Source: Endomicrobium sp. (lineage in GTDB: Bacteria; Elusimicrobiota; Endomicrobiia; Endomicrobiales; Endomicrobiaceae). Taken from it: a DNA stretch of 59,080 nucleotides. The stretch spans positions 1 to 59,080 of the forward strand of contig JAITPF010000016.1 in assembly GCA_031289585.1 (NCBI GenBank). The letters are read 5' to 3'. The notes below the pieces were generated by a model. It was not told where the DNA came from. It did no database searches and was given only the letters and a program-made list of their open reading frames with translations. The first letter of the stretch is position 1; every line of letters starts with the position of its first letter. Below are positions 29,672-40,679 of this stretch, piece by piece. A program made the translations under genes and the position numbers.

Positions 29672-30928
29672 ATGAGCAGCAAAGAAATTTACGTTTCAAT
29701 ATCGCTTCAAGGTAAAACTTATATTGTAGGCAGACTTTGGGGACATTCAAGAAATGGAAGACAAAGTGCTTCTTTTGAATATGATAAAAACTGGTTAAAT
29801 AATCCTGAAAAGTTTGCTTTAGAGCCTGCATTAAATTTAACGGAAGGCACTGTGCATACACCTGAAAGCCATATACTTTTCGGTTCAATCGGAGATTCTG
29901 CTCCTGATCGTTGGGGACGCGTATTGATGAGGCGAGCGGAAACAATTAGAGCAAAACAAACAAATGAAACACCTCGTACATTAACTGAAATGGATTATCT
30001 TCTTGGTGTAAATGATTTTGCCCGTCAGGGAGCTTTGAGATTTTCATCAACTCCAACTGCTCCATACTTAAAAGAAAGTGATAATAATTCTATTCCTCCT
30101 TTAATTGAACTGCCTAAACTTCTTTCTGCTGCGGAAAGTTTTGTAAAATCAAGTGAAAATGCAGAAGAATTAAAACTTCTTCTTGATCCGGGATCATCGC
30201 TTGGCGGTGCTAGACCAAAGGCTTCTGTAATAGATAAAGATAAAACTCTTGCCATTGCAAAATTTCCAAAAAAAGATGATGAAACAAACACTGTGCTTTG
30301 GGAAGCCGTAGCTTTATCTCTTGCAAAAGATGCAAAGATAAATACGCCTGTTTGGAAAGTTGAAACAATTCTCAACAAACCGATTTTAATTATCAAACGT
30401 TTTGACAGGAAAAACAAAAACCGCATACCTTTTCTTTCTGCAATGAGCATGCTACAAGCAAAAGATAACGAGCAGCACAGTTATCTTGAAATTGCGTATT
30501 CCTTGGCAGAATACGGAGCCGTCCCTGCTGAAGATATAAAAGAGCTTTTCAGGCGCGTTATATTTAATATTCTCATTTCAAATACTGATGACCATTTACG
30601 CAATCACGGCTTTCTTTATGAAAGTAAAAAAGGCTGGCGACTTTCGCCAGTTTATGATGTAAATCCAACGCCAGCACAAATAAAAGAACACATTTTATCC
30701 ACTTCTATTGACTTCAACAGTAATCAGGCATCATTGGATACGGCATTATCCGTCGCAGAAGAATTCAGATTGTCAAAAGAAAAAGCTGTATTGATAATTA
30801 AGGAAGTTGCAAATGCAGTTACTAGTTGGAGAAAGACAGCAAAAAAGTTTAACCTGTCTGACAAGGAAATAGAATATATGTCTTACGCTTTTGAACACAG
30901 TGAAGCAGCAAAAGCAAAAAATCTTTAA
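29672..30928 (+). CDS. hipA: HipA-like serine/threonine kinase toxin
   Basis: GSSLGGARPKA, LIIKRFDRK, NILISNTDDHLRNHGFL, LSPVYDVNP. Confidence 0.92.
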   Translation: MSSKEIYVSISLQGKTYIVGRLWGHSRNGRQSASFEYDKNWLNNPEKFALEPALNLTEGTVHTPESHILFGSIGDSAPDRWGRVLMRRAETIRAKQTNETPRTLTEMDYLLGVNDFARQGALRFSSTPTAPYLKESDNNSIPPLIELPKLLSAAESFVKSSENAEELKLLLDPGSSLGGARPKASVIDKDKTLAIAKFPKKDDETNTVLWEAVALSLAKDAKINTPVWKVETILNKPILIIKRFDRKNKNRIPFLSAMSMLQAKDNEQHSYLEIAYSLAEYGAVPAEDIKELFRRVIFNILISNTDDHLRNHGFLYESKKGWRLSPVYDVNPTPAQIKEHILSTSIDFNSNQASLDTALSVAEEFRLSKEKAVLIIKEVANAVTSWRKTAKKFNLSDKEIEYMSYAFEHSEAAKAKNL

Positions 30929-30972
30929 TTTAATATGATAAAATATATTGTTGGACTTACAGTCTTATAAGA

Positions 30973-31123
30973 TGTCTTTTTACCTAAAGGCACCTATTTT
31001 GATAATATAGACGGCAAACAAATTGCGCAAATAGAATTTTGGTTAAATAACAGACCAAGAAAATGCCTCAATTATTTTACAACTCAGGAGGTTTTTAATT
31101 CTACCGTTGCATCAGCAACTTGA
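30973..31123 (+). mobile_element. IS30-family transposase C-terminal remnant
   Basis: FLPKGTYFDNIDGKQIAQIEFWLNNRPRKCLNYFTTQEVFNSTVASAT*. Confidence 0.85.
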
Positions 31124-31142
31124 TTTCGCTATTGAGGGAAAA

Positions 31143-31988
31143 ATGTATAAAATTGTAAGCAAAAAAGAAATTAGTTCAAAAATAAAAAGTTATGAAATCT
31201 ATGCTCCCGAAATTGCAAAAAACGCAAAGGCTGGACAGTTTATTATGTTTAGAATTGATGATAGAGGTGAACGTGTTCCTTTAACCATAGCTGGAACAAA
31301 TCCCGAAAGAGGTTTAGTTAGAATAATTTTTCAGGAAGTAGGAAAAAGTACGATGCATCTTGCTTCTCTTTGCGAAGGTGATTTCATAAAAGATTTTGCT
31401 GGACCTTTAGGACATCCTACAAAAATCAAAAAGTATGGGACAGTTGTTGCTGTTGCTGGAGGTGTAGGGACAGCTGAAGTTCTTCCAGTTATAAAAGAGC
31501 TTAAAAAAGTTGAAAATAAAATTATTACTATAGTTGGAGCTAGATGTAAAGATTTAATAATACTTGAAGATGAATTAAAACAAGAAAGTGATTTGCTTCT
31601 TTTTGCTACAAATGATGGAACTTGTGGCATAAAAGGATTTGTTACAGACGCTTTAAAAGATATCATAAATAAAGAAATAGTGGATGTAGTATATGCAATA
31701 GGACCAGTACAGATGATGAGGGCTGTTGCAGAACTTACAAGGGAAAAACATATAGAAACTATAGTTTCTTTAAATCCTATAATGCTTGACGGAACGGGAA
31801 TGTGTGGAGCGTGTAGGGTTACTGTTGATGGCAAGACAAAGTTTGCTTGTGTTGATGGTCCGGAATTTGATGCGCATTCTGTACACTGGGAAGAACTTAT
31901 CTCAAGACTTGAACTTTTTAAAGATTTTGAAAAAATATCTATTGATAAATTTAAATATTATCAGGAGTGCCAATGTCGCAAAAAGTAA
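31143..31988 (+). CDS. Ferredoxin-NADP+ reductase subunit alpha (NfnA/SudB-like)
   Basis: FAD/NAD-binding reductase with C-terminal MCGACRV iron-sulfur motif; paired with next gene. Confidence 0.87.
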   Translation: MYKIVSKKEISSKIKSYEIYAPEIAKNAKAGQFIMFRIDDRGERVPLTIAGTNPERGLVRIIFQEVGKSTMHLASLCEGDFIKDFAGPLGHPTKIKKYGTVVAVAGGVGTAEVLPVIKELKKVENKIITIVGARCKDLIILEDELKQESDLLLFATNDGTCGIKGFVTDALKDIINKEIVDVVYAIGPVQMMRAVAELTREKHIETIVSLNPIMLDGTGMCGACRVTVDGKTKFACVDGPEFDAHSVHWEELISRLELFKDFEKISIDKFKYYQECQCRKK

Positions 31989-33349
31989 AAATGCCTGAAA
32001 GGGATCCGCAAGTAAGAAAAAGAGATTTTAAACAGGTAAATATTGGCTATTGTCAAGATGAAATGCTTAGAGAAGCAAAAAGATGCTTGCAATGTAAGAA
32101 TCCTATGTGTTGTCGCGGTTGTCCTGTTGAAATTGATATCCCAGTTTTTATAAAGCACCTTGCTGAAAATAATCCAGACAAAGCTATGAAAGTTTTGAAA
32201 GAAAAAAATAATCTTTCTGCTGTATGCGGTAGGGTCTGTCCGCAGGAAAATCAATGTGAGAAATTTTGTATTTTAGCAAAAAATAGTGAAAGTATTAGTA
32301 TTGGGAATTTAGAAAGGTATGCGGCAGATGTTACAGCTAAAAATAATGATGACAGTACAATAATTGAAAGAAATGGCATAAAAATTGCTGTTGTGGGCTC
32401 AGGACCAGCAGGCCTTACATGTGGTGGTGATTTGTTAAAAATGGGATATGATGTTACCGTTTACGAATCATTACATGATACTGGTGGTGTTTTGCGTTAT
32501 GGTATTCCTGAATTCAGACTTCCGAAAGCAGTTTTAGATATAGAAATAAACAATTTAAAGAAACTTGGAATGAAAATAATTTTGAATACTCTTATTGGAA
32601 GAATAAAAACGATAAAAGAATTATTTGACGATGGGTATAAAGCTATATTTGTTGCAGTGGGTGCGGGTCTTCCTGTATTTCCTAGAATAGAAGGTGAAAA
32701 TTTTAATCGCATTTACTGTTCAAATGAATTCTTAGTACGTGTAAATCTTATGCATTCTTTTGATTTTCCAGAATATGATACACCTGTGTATAAAGGTAGA
32801 AATGTTGTAGTTATTGGCGGTGGAAATACCGCAATGGATTCAGCAAGAACAGCGATGAGACTTGGCGCAGAAAGTGTCAGACTTATTTATAGAAGAACAG
32901 AGAACGAGATGCCTGCAAGAAAAGAAGAACGGATGCATGCAAAAGAAGAAGGCGTAGAATTTATACCTTTAACAAATCCTGTAAAATTTATAGGGGATGA
33001 AAGAAAATTTGTTAAAGCTGTTGAGTGTGTAAAGATGGAACTTGGTGAAACTGACGATTCCGGAAGAAAACGTGCTAATATAATTAATGGATCTAATTAT
33101 ACAATAGAAACTGACATGGTTATTTTAGCTTTAGGATTGTACCCCAATCCAATTTTGCCGTTACTTACTAAAGGGCTAAATACTGATAAACAAGGTTACC
33201 TTATAATTGACGATAATTATATGACTTCTATCCCGGGTATTTTTGCAGGTGGTGATATTGTCGGTGGAGATACTGTTATAGAAGCAATGGGAATGGGGAA
33301 AAAAGCAGCAAGAGCAATAGCAAATTATTTTAATAATAATAATATATGA
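31973..33349 (+). CDS. NADPH-dependent glutamate synthase small-chain-like (NfnB/SudA-like)
   Basis: N-terminal Cys clusters, VVGSGPAGLTCGGDLLKMGYDVTVYE, GGGNTAMDSARTAMRLG. Confidence 0.9.
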   Translation: MSQKVKMPERDPQVRKRDFKQVNIGYCQDEMLREAKRCLQCKNPMCCRGCPVEIDIPVFIKHLAENNPDKAMKVLKEKNNLSAVCGRVCPQENQCEKFCILAKNSESISIGNLERYAADVTAKNNDDSTIIERNGIKIAVVGSGPAGLTCGGDLLKMGYDVTVYESLHDTGGVLRYGIPEFRLPKAVLDIEINNLKKLGMKIILNTLIGRIKTIKELFDDGYKAIFVAVGAGLPVFPRIEGENFNRIYCSNEFLVRVNLMHSFDFPEYDTPVYKGRNVVVIGGGNTAMDSARTAMRLGAESVRLIYRRTENEMPARKEERMHAKEEGVEFIPLTNPVKFIGDERKFVKAVECVKMELGETDDSGRKRANIINGSNYTIETDMVILALGLYPNPILPLLTKGLNTDKQGYLIIDDNYMTSIPGIFAGGDIVGGDTVIEAMGMGKKAARAIANYFNNNNI

Positions 33350-33421
33350 AAGTTATAAACAACTCACGTTAATTTTGATATAAATAGTATAAAAAGAAAA
33401 ACAACCAATTTTATTTCCACA

Positions 33422-35215
33422 TTATTTTTTGAGATCTAAAGTCCTAACATCATTCAATAATGCTGTTATGGAAATTTTATCTAGATTTACAGAAGCGAAT
33501 TTGTAAAAGTTAAGTGTTTCTAATATTCTTATTATTTCTGAAATTTTTTCTTCACTTACCCCCTTTCTTCTTAAATTATCTAGTATTTGAGCGTTTTGTA
33601 AATTATCTGATACTATGTTGGTTTTAATATTTATGATTTCAATTAAAGCTTGATAAATTAATTCCAATGAAACTACAAAATTATCTCTAGAAATTTCTGT
33701 TTCAGCTTCTTTTATAAATTTTTGCGCTTTAACAAAATAAGAATTCCTTAATTTTTTAAATGGATTTCTGAATATTTTATTTACACATATTTTATAACCT
33801 GCACTTAAAATGAATAATACAACAAAAGGAATAAATAATAAATAGAACTTAGACTTTTCTATAAGATACCCTTTATATAAATTAAGTGTTTTTATCTGTT
33901 TATTATAATTTATGTCTTTACGTACTACATCTCTTTTTGATTTATTTTTAGAATTTTCTTCAAAATGTACGGCAGCTCCTTTTACTGTGATTTTATGTGG
34001 TTGAGTTTCTACTGTTTTATACTGTTTTTTTATTGGATTAAAAAAAGAAAGTTTTGCTACAGGTATTTCTTTTTCGCCTGAAACGAGTGGAATAAATATT
34101 GTTTTAAATTCTTTTAAATTGTCTAAAGTATTTGCAACTATAGTATCATATTTTCTAAAATCGTCATAATTATTAAAATTTATACTGCTTACGCTTTTCA
34201 TATTACCGTTACCACTTACAGTTACAGTTAAAATCACAGGTTCATTTGTATTGACATCGTTTTTATCAACAGAAGCTTTAATTTTAAAATCGCCTATAGT
34301 ACCAGAAAAATCCATCGGTTTTCCTTCCTGAGGGATAGGAATAACTCTTACTTCTATTTTGTTGGTTTCTAAAACTTTAGTTTGTCGTCGTCCCATATTT
34401 GAAAAAAGACTAAAAAAATCGTCCATTTCTGATGAAGACGAAAAGTCCGTAATTGCTATTTTGAGTTTTGCAGGTAAAATTGTTTTTCCCCCTATCCCAA
34501 TAGGGTATAAAGTTGTTTCTATTTCATCAACGCGGTAATTTGAACCGTCTATAATCTCAAAATAACTTTTAGATTTTGAGCCATCATTCCAAAAACCTGA
34601 AAAATCCGGAGGATAGTATTCAGGATTTGATATTAAATCAACATTAGTATAAAAACTGAACTTATAAATTAGCTTTTCATTTTCATAAGCGTTTTTCTTA
34701 TTTATAGAAGCTTTCACAAAAGCTTTCCCTTGCGAATTTGATGAAGACTGCCGACGCGACTGTTGTTGATTATTTGCTATAGAAAGATTTTGAGTGTTAT
34801 GAGAGTTAACATTCTGAGAATGGACGCTTTGAGCCGGTGTAACTTCAATTTCAACACTTTCTGTTAAGTAGGTTTTATCATTAAATGTTATTTTAGCAGG
34901 CTGTATTGTAAATTTCCCTATTTTTTTTGGATTTAAAGTATATTTATATGTTACATTCACATTTGTCTTACCATTTACTATGGACATACTTTGCGAAGTA
35001 GTTGTTCCAAGCCTATTAAATTCTGCTATAGAACCAACCTGGTGTTTAGGAAAAGCTGTACCATCACCACTTATCGTAATTGAATATATAAAAGACTCGT
35101 TTAATGGGATAGTATTTTTATCAACAGATGCCTTAAAAGAAATGACATCAGCATATATTGTTATAACAGGTACAAAAAGTAATAGTGTAGTTTTACACAA
35201 TATCTTCTTAAACAT
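33422..35215 (-). CDS. batD: BatD-like protein
   Basis: Signal peptide, Ig-like repeats, C-terminal TM; adjacent TPR protein. Confidence 0.8.
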   Translation of the reverse strand: MFKKILCKTTLLLFVPVITIYADVISFKASVDKNTIPLNESFIYSITISGDGTAFPKHQVGSIAEFNRLGTTTSQSMSIVNGKTNVNVTYKYTLNPKKIGKFTIQPAKITFNDKTYLTESVEIEVTPAQSVHSQNVNSHNTQNLSIANNQQQSRRQSSSNSQGKAFVKASINKKNAYENEKLIYKFSFYTNVDLISNPEYYPPDFSGFWNDGSKSKSYFEIIDGSNYRVDEIETTLYPIGIGGKTILPAKLKIAITDFSSSSEMDDFFSLFSNMGRRQTKVLETNKIEVRVIPIPQEGKPMDFSGTIGDFKIKASVDKNDVNTNEPVILTVTVSGNGNMKSVSSINFNNYDDFRKYDTIVANTLDNLKEFKTIFIPLVSGEKEIPVAKLSFFNPIKKQYKTVETQPHKITVKGAAVHFEENSKNKSKRDVVRKDINYNKQIKTLNLYKGYLIEKSKFYLLFIPFVVLFILSAGYKICVNKIFRNPFKKLRNSYFVKAQKFIKEAETEISRDNFVVSLELIYQALIEIINIKTNIVSDNLQNAQILDNLRRKGVSEEKISEIIRILETLNFYKFASVNLDKISITALLNDVRTLDLKK

Positions 35216-35216
35216 T

Positions 35217-36038
35217 TTACCAGTCCTCTTGAGGTTGGCTTAGCAGCGGTTTTTTATTTTTGTTTCTCAATTTGTTTGCATTTTTATCGGTTTCATTATA
35301 ATAATTTAAAAACATTGAAGTTGGCGTATTTTTTCTGTCTTCTTTCTTTTCTTGCTGCTGAATTGCTAAAGATTCTTTTTGCGTTCCTGTATTTTGTTCT
35401 TTTTTATTTTTATCGTTTTGTTCCTTTTGGTTCTTTGAATCTTGCTTTTGCTGGTTATTGTTATTTTCTTTATCTTGTTGTTTATCATCTTGCTTCTTTT
35501 GTTGATTCTGTTTATCGTCTTGCTTGTTATTCTTATTATCTTTATCTTGATTTTTATTATTATTCTGATTGTTTTTCTCGTTTAATTTCAGTAATGCTAC
35601 TTCAAAATTATATTTTGCATCTTTATCGTTTGGATTTAATTTTAATGCTTCTTTATATAAATCAGCCGCTTTTTGAAAATCATTTTTCTTATACTCAATA
35701 TTTCCTAAATCATATAAAGCTGCAAACTTTACCTCTTTATTAGCGTCTGAAGAATTTAACACTGTATTATATTTTGTTTGAGCTTCATCAAACTTGTTTA
35801 GTTTATATTCCGCACTTGCGGCATTATTTAACAAATTATAATTACTAGGCAGTTTTTCAAGTTCTTTATTAAATTTTTCAGATGCGGCTTCAAAATTACC
35901 ATCATTAAAATATTTTACAGCTTTATTATTCCCTTTTATATTTCTCCGCGAAAAAATTAAAAGAAAAATTAATAAAACTATTAACAATATTAAAATAGAC
36001 ATTTTTAATTGTAAATTTTTTTGAACTGTACTTGCCAT
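35217..36038 (-). CDS. TPR protein with Q/N/K-rich tail, BatC or BatB/C remnant
   Basis: TM plus TPRs plus KQDDKQNQQKKQDDKQQDKENNNNQQ; start trimmed from 36131 because the N-terminus lies in a repeat. Confidence 0.7.
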   Translation of the reverse strand: MASTVQKNLQLKMSILILLIVLLIFLLIFSRRNIKGNNKAVKYFNDGNFEAASEKFNKELEKLPSNYNLLNNAASAEYKLNKFDEAQTKYNTVLNSSDANKEVKFAALYDLGNIEYKKNDFQKAADLYKEALKLNPNDKDAKYNFEVALLKLNEKNNQNNNKNQDKDNKNNKQDDKQNQQKKQDDKQQDKENNNNQQKQDSKNQKEQNDKNKKEQNTGTQKESLAIQQQEKKEDRKNTPTSMFLNYYNETDKNANKLRNKNKKPLLSQPQEDW

Positions 36039-36072
36039 TATAAATATCCCATATAGAAAAATGAGAACAAAA

Positions 36073-36130
36073 AACATAGATTCCCGCTGGACTTTATCCT
36101 CGAATGTCTTTATTTGGGACAGGAGTGACA
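36073..36130 (-). repeat. Family B palindromic repeat
   Basis: reverse complement tgtcactcctgtcccaaataaagacattcgaggataaagtccagcgggaatctatgtt. Confidence 0.8.
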
Positions 36131-36362
36131 CTTAAAAGCAAAAACATATTTTTCTATGTCATACCCGAATGCCTTTAATCGGGTATCCATGTTTTAAAAA
36201 GTTTTAAACTAGAGCCTGTAGTGACGGGCATTCACGTCAAAAAATGGCAACAACAAACATGGATTCCCGTCTTCACGGGAATGACAAGAGACTGTCGCTA
36301 AGTCTCATTTGTTAATTGCCAAGTCCGGAAGGGACACAGCAATCTTTTCTTTCTTTTGCAGT

Positions 36363-36418
36363 GTCATTCCTGTCTCAATAAAGACATTGGAGGATAAACT
36401 CCATCAGAAATCCATGTT
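36363..36418 (+). repeat. Family B palindromic repeat
   Basis: gtcattcctgtctcaataaagacattggaggataaactccatcagaaatccatgtt. Confidence 0.8.
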
Positions 36419-36424
36419 GTCCAT

Positions 36425-36527
36425 CATTTCGCACTGACGGAGGCAGTGAGGGTTTGCGTAGCAATCGAGACAAATTTTTTAACGACACAGATTGCTTCGT
36501 CGGGACCCTGTCCCTCCTCGCAATGAC
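36425..36527. repeat. Family A palindromic repeat pair
   Basis: ...agattgcttcgtcgggaccctgtccctcctcgcaatgacgac. Confidence 0.75.
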
Positions 36528-36567
36528 GACATCACTGGTTTTGTCAGTTCGCAAATTAAACAGGCAC

Positions 36568-37983
36568 TTAGTCTATTTTGGAACTTCTCACTACAAAAAA
36601 ATTCTTTTTTCCAGTTTTAACATTAATTTCCACATTACACGATTGTAAAACTTCTCCCTGTTTCCCCAAAAAATCAACTTGAAGAATATGCATACCTGCC
36701 GGCAAACAAAATCTTGCCATTAAAATCGTATCTGGCAGTGTATTCCATGCACGTTTATCAGCGGTTTCTGAAAGAGAATTAAAGAGATTAAACGAAATTT
36801 GTGAAAGCGATCCCCACCCACTACCCGCTTTATCTTCAACAGTTTTTGAAACACATTTTCCTACAACATACTTTACAGCTGCTCTTGCTATTGTTTTCGC
36901 ATAAATCTTTTTTATATCATCGTCAAGACACTTACAAGCTATCTGCCCCAAATTCTGAACTAAAATGCCACTTGTTTCACAGCCATTAGATTGTACTTTG
37001 AAAGAAATTATTTCGTTTTTGATTTCTTCATACTTTGGAAAAACAACCTTAACATAATTATTAGCAAAGAGAGAAATTCCTATTGATTTTGCTTTATCAA
37101 AGTCTTGTTGTTCTTCACCACTTACCTCAACATGTCCAACATAAGCCCACATATCAGACAAAGCAAATTCAAAAACATTATCTACTTTTTTAGGAACAAA
37201 ACCGTTATAATCAACTACTATGCACTCACCATACCCTTCTGGAATTATATTTCTTTGAGCTTTAGGGTAATCTCTTTTTATTTCTAAAGCTCTGTCACTC
37301 ATTCCTAAAACTAAAGCCGAAGTATATGCATCATTAACTAATTCTTTTGGCGGAACAATTTCTACAATCCCATTTTTATAAGCTTTTAATGCTTTATAAT
37401 ATGAAATATGCGCATCATTAAGATATCCTGCATTTTCATATACAAGCCCCATAAAATATCTTATAAAACCATCATCTTTATAAAAATTTTTATAATTCTT
37501 TTCAACACCAAAAGTTTTAAAAAGAGTGTCTATCTGCCTTGCTTCAACAACTGCTTCATTATCCTGTCCCAGCAAAATATAATCTAAAGCTTCAAATATA
37601 GGTATGTACACTCTCTCAAAATTTTGTCCATAATAAGGCATTGTACCGTCGTTAAAAATCATTGACAACGCACCTGCCGTTATACTTTTTTGATAATACT
37701 CTTCAAATTTTTCTTTAGCGCTTTCAAATCTTTTAGAACTTGTTTTATAATCGTTTGCAAAATGAGTTATTATGCCAGAATCAAGATAATACATAAGAAT
37801 ATTTTTTGAGCCATATTTACTTTTTGATTTATCAACAAATTTTGCAGCCGCCTCATAATCTCCAGAATCAATTTTAGTTCTTAAATTCTTATAATATCCG
37901 GTTAAGTTAGAAGCACATCCTCCAAACATAATACTCATCGCAAATAACACAGCAATTGTAAGGATATAAGTTTTTTGTACCAA
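36568..37983 (-). CDS. COG3014-like lipoprotein with TPR-like region
   Basis: TTG start proposed at 37983; lipobox MFGGC at about 37917; paired with LpoB-like gene. Confidence 0.65.
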   Translation of the reverse strand: MVQKTYILTIAVLFAMSIMFGGCASNLTGYYKNLRTKIDSGDYEAAAKFVDKSKSKYGSKNILMYYLDSGIITHFANDYKTSSKRFESAKEKFEEYYQKSITAGALSMIFNDGTMPYYGQNFERVYIPIFEALDYILLGQDNEAVVEARQIDTLFKTFGVEKNYKNFYKDDGFIRYFMGLVYENAGYLNDAHISYYKALKAYKNGIVEIVPPKELVNDAYTSALVLGMSDRALEIKRDYPKAQRNIIPEGYGECIVVDYNGFVPKKVDNVFEFALSDMWAYVGHVEVSGEEQQDFDKAKSIGISLFANNYVKVVFPKYEEIKNEIISFKVQSNGCETSGILVQNLGQIACKCLDDDIKKIYAKTIARAAVKYVVGKCVSKTVEDKAGSGWGSLSQISFNLFNSLSETADKRAWNTLPDTILMARFCLPAGMHILQVDFLGKQGEVLQSCNVEINVKTGKKNFFVVRSSKID

Positions 37984-38027
37984 ATATCCTGTAAAACCCT
38001 TAAAACAGAACAATTGTTTTTTTGCTG

Positions 38028-38126
38028 TCATTGCAAGGAGAGACAAAGTCCTAACGAAACAATCTCTGCCGTAAGAAAAGAACAGCCTACCACGCTTACT
38101 TCGTAGGCTTGCAATGACGAATAAGA
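38028..38126. repeat. Family A repeat pair read through by the annotated ORF
   Basis: tgtcattgcaaggagagacaaagtcctaacgaaacaatct...cacgcttacttcgtaggcttgcaatgac. Confidence 0.85.
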
Positions 38127-38304
38127 CCAAAAGAATAACATATCGCCACAAAAACTTCATTTTCTCATGATGACAAATCAGTCTATCATAGCGAACAAGA
38201 GCAAAAGCCGAAGTATCTATTTTCCGATGATTCTTCACTGCGAGCATACTGTCTTTTCCATTTATAATAAGAAATGATAATATTTCTGTTGACAAATCAC
38301 GCAT

Positions 38305-38913
38305 TTATGCTTTATATGATTTTTTGGAAATTACTTTTTTTATTTTTTTCTGTCCTATCCAGACAGTTTCATTTGTATCTAAACTTATAAGCTCAAGTTC
38401 AACTTGATAATATTTGAGTTGAGCTGTTTTATTGGCATCCAAAATTGAACTAATCTGTCCTTTCAACATAAAATCTGCCGCAGTTTCATTACGCTGTTGT
38501 TTTGCTGCTCCAGGTTTTGAATTAATTACCTGGTCATCACGTTCCGCCCTTATTTCAGAACGCTGGTCTTTTGAAGCTACAAACGTCACCTTTCCTGAAT
38601 TTATAAGACTTCTCTCGAGATCTTTGACAAAAGTGTCAGTACTTATATGTTCTTCTGTTTTGTTTAAAACTGTTCCAATAATAATCCTCGGTTTTCTGCC
38701 ATTTTGCATTCTATAATCGTCTAACCACCGATTTGTAAGAAAATCATTAACCATTTCTTGCGCAACCTGTTGCGAATCAATATCATTCCAATACCCGCTC
38801 AAATCGATTTCTTCGTGACTATCAACTCTTGTAACCTGTGGACCTGAACATGCAAAAAGCCCTACCGACAACAAACTTGTAACAAAATACACTGCCACTT
38901 TTTTTAGTTTCAT
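38305..38913 (-). CDS. LpoB-like penicillin-binding protein activator lipoprotein
   Basis: Lipobox [29 protein letters not shown] and C-terminal [10 protein letters not shown]. Confidence 0.78.
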   Translation of the reverse strand: MKLKKVAVYFVTSLLSVGLFACSGPQVTRVDSHEEIDLSGYWNDIDSQQVAQEMVNDFLTNRWLDDYRMQNGRKPRIIIGTVLNKTEEHISTDTFVKDLERSLINSGKVTFVASKDQRSEIRAERDDQVINSKPGAAKQQRNETAADFMLKGQISSILDANKTAQLKYYQVELELISLDTNETVWIGQKKIKKVISKKSYKA

Positions 38914-40088
38914 ACTTTTTCTCCTTGCCAATTTGGTATTATTTTTTTAAATTTCCTTTTCCCTGCCTGAAGAATAAATGATTCTCCAGATTTAATAACA
39001 AAATCCCCCTCCACTTTTTGCGAATCTATTTTTACACCACCTTGTTCTATAAGACGTCTCGCTTCACTTTTACTTGAAAGCATACCGCTTTTAACAAGCA
39101 AATCAGACAATTTCATTTCTCCTGATTCTATCTGATATTGTTCAACATCATTTGGAATATCTTTTTTTGTAAAAAGTCTATTGAAATATTCTTTTGCTTT
39201 TAAAGACTCTTCTTTTCCATGATATCTTTCTACAATTTCCTGGGCTAACGCAGATTTTGCCTCTTTGGGATGCATATTTTTAACAACATTTAAATCTGCT
39301 TGTGTAAGAAGTTCGTAATATTTATACATAAGCTCATCTGAAATTGACATTACTTTTCCAAACATATCACTAGAAGAATCGTTTAAAGCTATGTAATTGT
39401 TATACGATTTCGACATTTTTCTAACGCCGTCAGTTCCTTCTAAAAGAGGCATAGTAATTACAACCTGTGCTTCTTTAATTCCATAATCTCTTTGTACCTC
39501 TCTCCCAAGAAGAAGATTGAATTTCTGATCATTACCACCAAGTTCCACATCGGCATTTAAAGCAACAGAATCATAAGCTTGAAGTAAAGGATATAGAAAT
39601 TCCACTATACTTATCGGTTGGTCTTCTTTATATCTTTTTTCAAAATCATCTCTTACAAGCATTTGAGCTACTGTACTTTTTGCTGCAAGATTTAAAAGAC
39701 CATTTATACCAAGTTCATTTAGCCATTTACTGTTATATACAACTTCTGTTTTTGCTCTATCGAGAATTTTAAAAACCTGATTGGTATAAGTTTTTATGTT
39801 TGCCTTTACCTGCTCGTCTGTCATAATAGGACGTGTTTCAGATCTGCCAGAAGGATCGCCTATTTTCGCTGTAAAATCCCCAATTAAAAATACTACTTGA
39901 TGTCCTAAATCTTGAAAAGTTTTTAATTTATTGATAATAACCGTGTGTCCCAAATGCAAATCTGGAGCAGTAGGATCTACACCTAATTTTATTCTTAACT
40001 TTTTACCTGAAGCAAGCTTTCTTTCAAGTTCTTCAACAGAAATAATTTCATTTGTTCCGCGTTTGATTTTTTCCAATGCATCGCTCAT
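38910..40088 (-). CDS. tyrS: Tyrosyl-tRNA synthetase
   Basis: [26 protein letters not shown]-terminal S4 domain. Confidence 0.96.
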   Translation of the reverse strand: MSDALEKIKRGTNEIISVEELERKLASGKKLRIKLGVDPTAPDLHLGHTVIINKLKTFQDLGHQVVFLIGDFTAKIGDPSGRSETRPIMTDEQVKANIKTYTNQVFKILDRAKTEVVYNSKWLNELGINGLLNLAAKSTVAQMLVRDDFEKRYKEDQPISIVEFLYPLLQAYDSVALNADVELGGNDQKFNLLLGREVQRDYGIKEAQVVITMPLLEGTDGVRKMSKSYNNYIALNDSSSDMFGKVMSISDELMYKYYELLTQADLNVVKNMHPKEAKSALAQEIVERYHGKEESLKAKEYFNRLFTKKDIPNDVEQYQIESGEMKLSDLLVKSGMLSSKSEARRLIEQGGVKIDSQKVEGDFVIKSGESFILQAGKRKFKKIIPNWQGEKV

Positions 40089-40109
40089 ATCCTTTCCTTT
40101 TGAAAACGG

Positions 40110-40412
40110 CTGTTATTGCGCACTGTCAAGGGCAGCTAGGGTTGCGAAGCAACGTGGCAATCTTTTTTTAACGACGTAGATTGCTTCGTCCTTTTAGGAC
40201 TCGCAATGACAGCAAAAAAGATGTCACTCCCGCGCATGCGGGAAATCCATATTAACTGACATCTTACAACAACGTGGATACCCGATTAAAAACACTCGGG
40301 TATGGACCACGGACTTATGATATTGGTCGACATTGCGAGCCTACGAAGTAGGCGTGGCAATCTGTCCTTAACAACACAGATTGCTTCGCCCTTTTAGGGC
40401 TCGCAATGACAA
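40110..40412. repeat. Cluster of family A and B palindromic repeats
   Basis: gcgaagcaacgtggcaatct, agattgcttcgtccttttaggactcgcaatgac, cattgcgagcctacgaagtaggcgtggcaatct. Confidence 0.85.
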
Positions 40413-40679
40413 TCATAGTTTCATAGTTCTGCCATAAGATTCTGGTCAATTCTGATCATCAATTTACGAAGTTGCAAAGCAACATGACTACTAACTACAT
40501 ACTACACAAAATACTATCCCTCTCTACTTGGTAGATAGGGTAAGAGTGGGGTTATTGTTCATCTCTAATTTAGTCGGATATATCAATTATCCCATTTTAT
40601 ATACTAGTTACGCAAGAGTCCTATCGTGTAATAAAGATGTAAAAAATAGTGCGATAATTTGCAATAATAAACAATAATC

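Noticed and set aside
30973-31142. Start of the NfnA-like ORF at 31107
   Set aside because: The first 12 codons lie in the IS30 tail; ATG 31143 is the likely native start.
36454-36648. ORF 36454..36648 (+)
   Set aside because: Repeat-derived and antisense to a lipoprotein gene.
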